In this document: in pieces, positions 5,920 through 7,083 of the stretch
Position numbering within the stretch: the stretch's first letter is position 1
Layout of the letters: every line of letters starts with the position of its first letter
NCBI GenBank assembly: GCA_913009285.1
Contig: CAJVYE010000051.1
Coordinates: 1-7,083, forward strand
Source of the DNA: an uncultured Nitrospirota bacterium
Lineage (GTDB): Bacteria > Nitrospinota > Nitrospinia > SZUA-224
Length of the DNA: 7,083 nucleotides
Direction: 5' to 3'
Program-made: the position numbers and the translations under genes
The notes under the pieces: model-generated
The model's input: the letters and a program-made list of their open reading frames with translations, nothing else
Databases searched by the model: none
Told to the model about the DNA's origin: nothing

Positions 5920-6455
5920 CGGCAATCCATGCCTATTCTCCGCAGGCCAAAGGCCGAATAGAGAGGCTTTTCGGGGTATTTCAGGATAGGCTCATTAAGG
6001 AGATGAGGTTAAGTGGGATAAAGTCGAAGGAGGAGGCCAACGAGTTTCTCAAGGAGTATCTGCCCAAGCATAACAAAAGGTTCGGTGTCTCTCCGTCAAA
6101 CAAAACGGATATGCATATAAGGCTTATAAGACACTTCAACCTGGACAATTATCTTTGCGTCAAGACGCAACGTACGGTGAGAAACGATAACACCATAGCC
6201 CATAATGGCAAGCTCTATCAAGTAGAAGAGTCCGTCAAGACAAAGAAAGTGATCATGGAGGAGCGAGTGGACGGCTCCTTGCATATAACGAGCGATGGTG
6301 TCGCTTTGAGATATAGGGAGATCATGGAGAAACCCCCAAAAGAGTTCTCGGCTAAAAGTCCAAGACCAAGAAAATCCTATATCCCGCCAAGGGACCACCC
6401 GTGGAGGAGGTGGCAGAACCGTAATGCCCTCCATAGGAGGGCATATGCTTATTAA
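5916..6455 (+). CDS. ISNCY (IS1202-like) transposase, C-terminal part (frame broken)
   Basis: Continues the transposase directly in the -1 frame: ELG joins to VTAIHAYSPQAKGRIERLFG. The Glu of GRIERLFG (codon 5961-5963) is the third catalytic acid. Conserved tail segments FQDRLIKEMRL and SYIPPRDHPWRRW follow. The apparent GTG start at 5916 overlaps the upstream TGA (GTGA) but has no Shine-Dalgarno, so separate initiation is doubtful. The junction sequence TTGGGGTGA has four Gs; a fifth would restore one frame of about 423 aa. Options are decay by a one-base deletion, a sequencing or assembly error, or -1 slippage of the Gly codon on the G run. No classic slippery heptamer is seen, so deletion or error is favoured. 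Confidence 0.85.
   Translation: MTAIHAYSPQAKGRIERLFGVFQDRLIKEMRLSGIKSKEEANEFLKEYLPKHNKRFGVSPSNKTDMHIRLIRHFNLDNYLCVKTQRTVRNDNTIAHNGKLYQVEESVKTKKVIMEERVDGSLHITSDGVALRYREIMEKPPKEFSAKSPRPRKSYIPPRDHPWRRWQNRNALHRRAYAY
6424..6444 (+). repeat. Perfect 9-bp hairpin at the transposase 3' end
   Basis: ATGCCCTCC-ATA-GGAGGGCAT, within the codons for NALHRRAY just before the transposase stop. No T-run follows. A related shorter hairpin, AGCCCT-ATACG-AGGGCT, occurs just outside the IS at 6482-6498. Either could impede read-through or shield the mRNA 3' end, but neither has the sequence of a standard intrinsic terminator. Confidence 0.6.
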
Positions 6456-6573
6456 CCAAATAGGACATTTCGTAATAGTTCAGCCCTATACGAGGGCTTA
6501 AAGTTCTTTGACAACATAATTATAAGTAAAAGTTCAGCCACTGACACGTATGAATTATACCAGGTAGTAGCAA

Positions 6574-6687
6574 ATGACAATAAAGGAGGCAGCACTGAGA
6601 GCAAAACAAGGAGTTTTACTACTCAGTAGTGTGGGGCTTGAATTTATCATCCCAGGGAACCTGAGGCGTCTCCTTGCACGAATTTAG
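6574..6687 (+). CDS. Possible 37-aa small ORF, unrecognised
   Basis: ATG at 6574 to TAG at 6685, beginning MTIKEAALRAKQG and ending LRRLLARI. A weak AGGT lies 8 nt upstream and a stop codon lies just upstream in frame, so this ATG is the only start. I do not recognise it. It is amphipathic, with basic residues at the end, and sits between the IS right end and repeat copy 2. It could equally be a chance open frame or the relic of a longer gene. The rest of 6480-6699 shows only the AGCCCT hairpin, a 9-bp direct repeat AGTTCAGCC (6477-6485 and 6531-6539), and a small ACTACT-C-AGTAGT palindrome. Confidence 0.2.
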   Translation: MTIKEAALRAKQGVLLLSSVGLEFIIPGNLRRLLARI

Positions 6688-6699
6688 CCTATACTGTAT

Positions 6700-6838
6700 G
6701 GGGATTATTATTAATGCCTTTAACCAGTTAGGTTATAAATGGATATGATACAAACCCGGTAGTCGCAGGCTTCAGCCTGCGCTTTTACGCAGGCTGAAGC
6801 CTGCGGCTACCGGGAGAAAAAACTTCTTGCGCGAAAAC
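6700..6838 (+). repeat. 139-bp duplicated element, copy 2
   Basis: Direct-orientation copy of 4011-4149 with three substitutions. Differences are at 6763 (T in the left REP arm), 6789 (G, which pairs correctly in the long stem where copy 1 has T) and 6820 (A). The 17-bp ATTCAGCAAATATTTTT found 8 nt after copy 1 recurs here at 6902-6918, but 63 nt after the element, so the copies differ by about 55 bp between these shared blocks. Confidence 0.93.
6755..6814. repeat. REP doublet (long inverted repeat) in copy 2
   Basis: Arms 6755-6781 and 6788-6814 are complementary at 26 of 27 positions, the exception being a G:T-type mismatch from the C-to-T change at 6763. The GTAG plus GCAGGCT-TC-AGCCTGC hairpin layout is the same as in copy 1. 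Confidence 0.84.
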
Positions 6839-7002
6839 AAAAATAAAACAGACTCCTTTAGGGCGAGTATTAGTAAAAATATCCATCAAAGCTCATCAAA
6901 TATTCAGCAAATATTTTTCCCAGTTTTCCATTTTCCCTTATTTACACCAATTCATATAACCTTGGCAAGGACCTTCTTCTTTTTCCCTGGAAGCCTTTTG
7001 CC
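6839..7002. other. AT-rich right flank, no convincing gene
   Basis: Contains the second copy of the 17-bp shared motif (6902-6918), here part of an AAATATT-CAGCA-AATATTT hairpin followed by T's. On the minus strand 7002-6952 can be read as a 16-residue basic tail (GKRLPGKKKKVLAKVI) ending in TGA. It could be the C terminus of a gene cut by the contig end, but it is too short to support. The plus-strand frame through here is low-complexity and runs into adapter. Confidence 0.5.
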
Positions 7003-7083
7003 AGATCGGAAGCGCGTCGTGTAGGGAAAGAGTGTAGATCTCGGTGGTCGCCGTATCATTAAAAAAAAAAACAGTATAACACA
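7003..7083. other. Illumina P5 universal adapter (reverse complement), poly-A and tail
   Basis: Positions 7003-7060 match the reverse complement of the TruSeq universal (P5) adapter, from AGATCGGAAG through GTAGGGAAAGAGTGTAGATC to GTATCATT, with one mismatch at 7013. An 11-base poly-A (7061-7071) and 12 unrelated bases follow, the expected pattern of a read running past the end of its library molecule. The genomic insert ends at about 7002. Confidence 0.98.

Larger units (their letters stand above)
5093..6479 (+). mobile_element. ISNCY (IS1202-like) insertion sequence with disrupted transposase
   Basis: About 1.39 kb around a single split transposase gene. Proposed ends are ACTGTTAC (5093-5100) and GTAATAGT (6472-6479), an 8-bp inverted pair with one mismatch. 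Just inside them is AATGTCCTA at 5112-5120 and 5136-5144 on the left, and its inverse TAGGACATT at 6461-6469 on the right; these are likely transposase binding sites. No flanking target duplication is evident (GTGAT on the left against TCAGC on the right), so the outer limits are approximate. The transposase frame is broken, so this copy is probably unable to move by itself. It lies 5' of the toxin promoter without interrupting it. Confidence 0.75.

Noticed and set aside
4011..6838. CRISPR array
   Set aside because: Only two copies of a 139-bp element 2.7 kb apart; no short regularly spaced repeats and no cas genes.
6952..7002. Minus-strand 16-residue basic tail as the end of a truncated gene
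   Set aside because: Too short and lysine-rich/low complexity to support; no homology can be judged.
6827..7024. Plus-strand open frame of 65 codons at the right end
   Set aside because: Low-complexity Phe/Ser/Ile-rich translation that starts in the repeat and runs into the Illumina adapter.

Overview
This is a metagenome-type contig from an uncultured prokaryote, capped at both ends by Illumina library adapter. Only about 163-7002 is genomic sequence. Positions 97-162 match the P7/index/read-2 adapter and 7003-7060 match the reverse complement of the P5 universal adapter. The poly-T (87-96) and poly-A (7061-7071) runs and the short tails beyond them look like read-through artefacts.

The genomic part falls into three regions. 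(1) 164-3911, + strand: the anaerobic (early cobalt insertion) cobalamin genes cbiT (5' truncated), cbiL, cbiF, cbiG and cbiH. They are packed end over end with 4-34 nt overlaps, so they form one translationally coupled operon making the corrin ring. The first gene is cut by the contig end, so the operon promoter and any upstream genes (cbiC, cbiD, cbiE and others) are not visible. No cbiJ follows cbiH. cbiH has no ATG/GTG/TTG that would include its essential N-terminal motif and probably starts at ATT. (2) 4173-4960, - strand: a toxin-antitoxin module, with a DUF3368-type PIN nuclease first and a UPF0175-type antitoxin second. It runs convergently toward cbiH. Its promoter probably gives a nearly leaderless toxin message, whereas the antitoxin has a strong Shine-Dalgarno. 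(3) about 5093-6479, + strand: an insertion sequence whose DDE transposase resembles the ISNCY (IS1202-like) group, split by a -1 frame change at a GGGG run between the second Asp and the catalytic Glu.

A 139-bp element containing a back-to-back REP doublet occurs twice (4011-4149 and 6700-6838, 136/139 identical). The two direct copies bracket the toxin-antitoxin module and the IS. This could be a mobile or recombination-prone island, or a join that a short-read assembler made through the repeat.

The host is not identifiable with confidence. AT-leaning composition, frequent AGA/AGG and ATA codons, the anaerobic corrin pathway, the toxin-antitoxin family and the REP type would fit an anaerobic bacterium such as a Nitrospirota or Desulfobacterota lineage, but this is a guess. 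I see no wholly new multi-gene system. The most unusual points are the ATT start of cbiH, the leaderless-toxin architecture, and the duplicated REP-bearing element.
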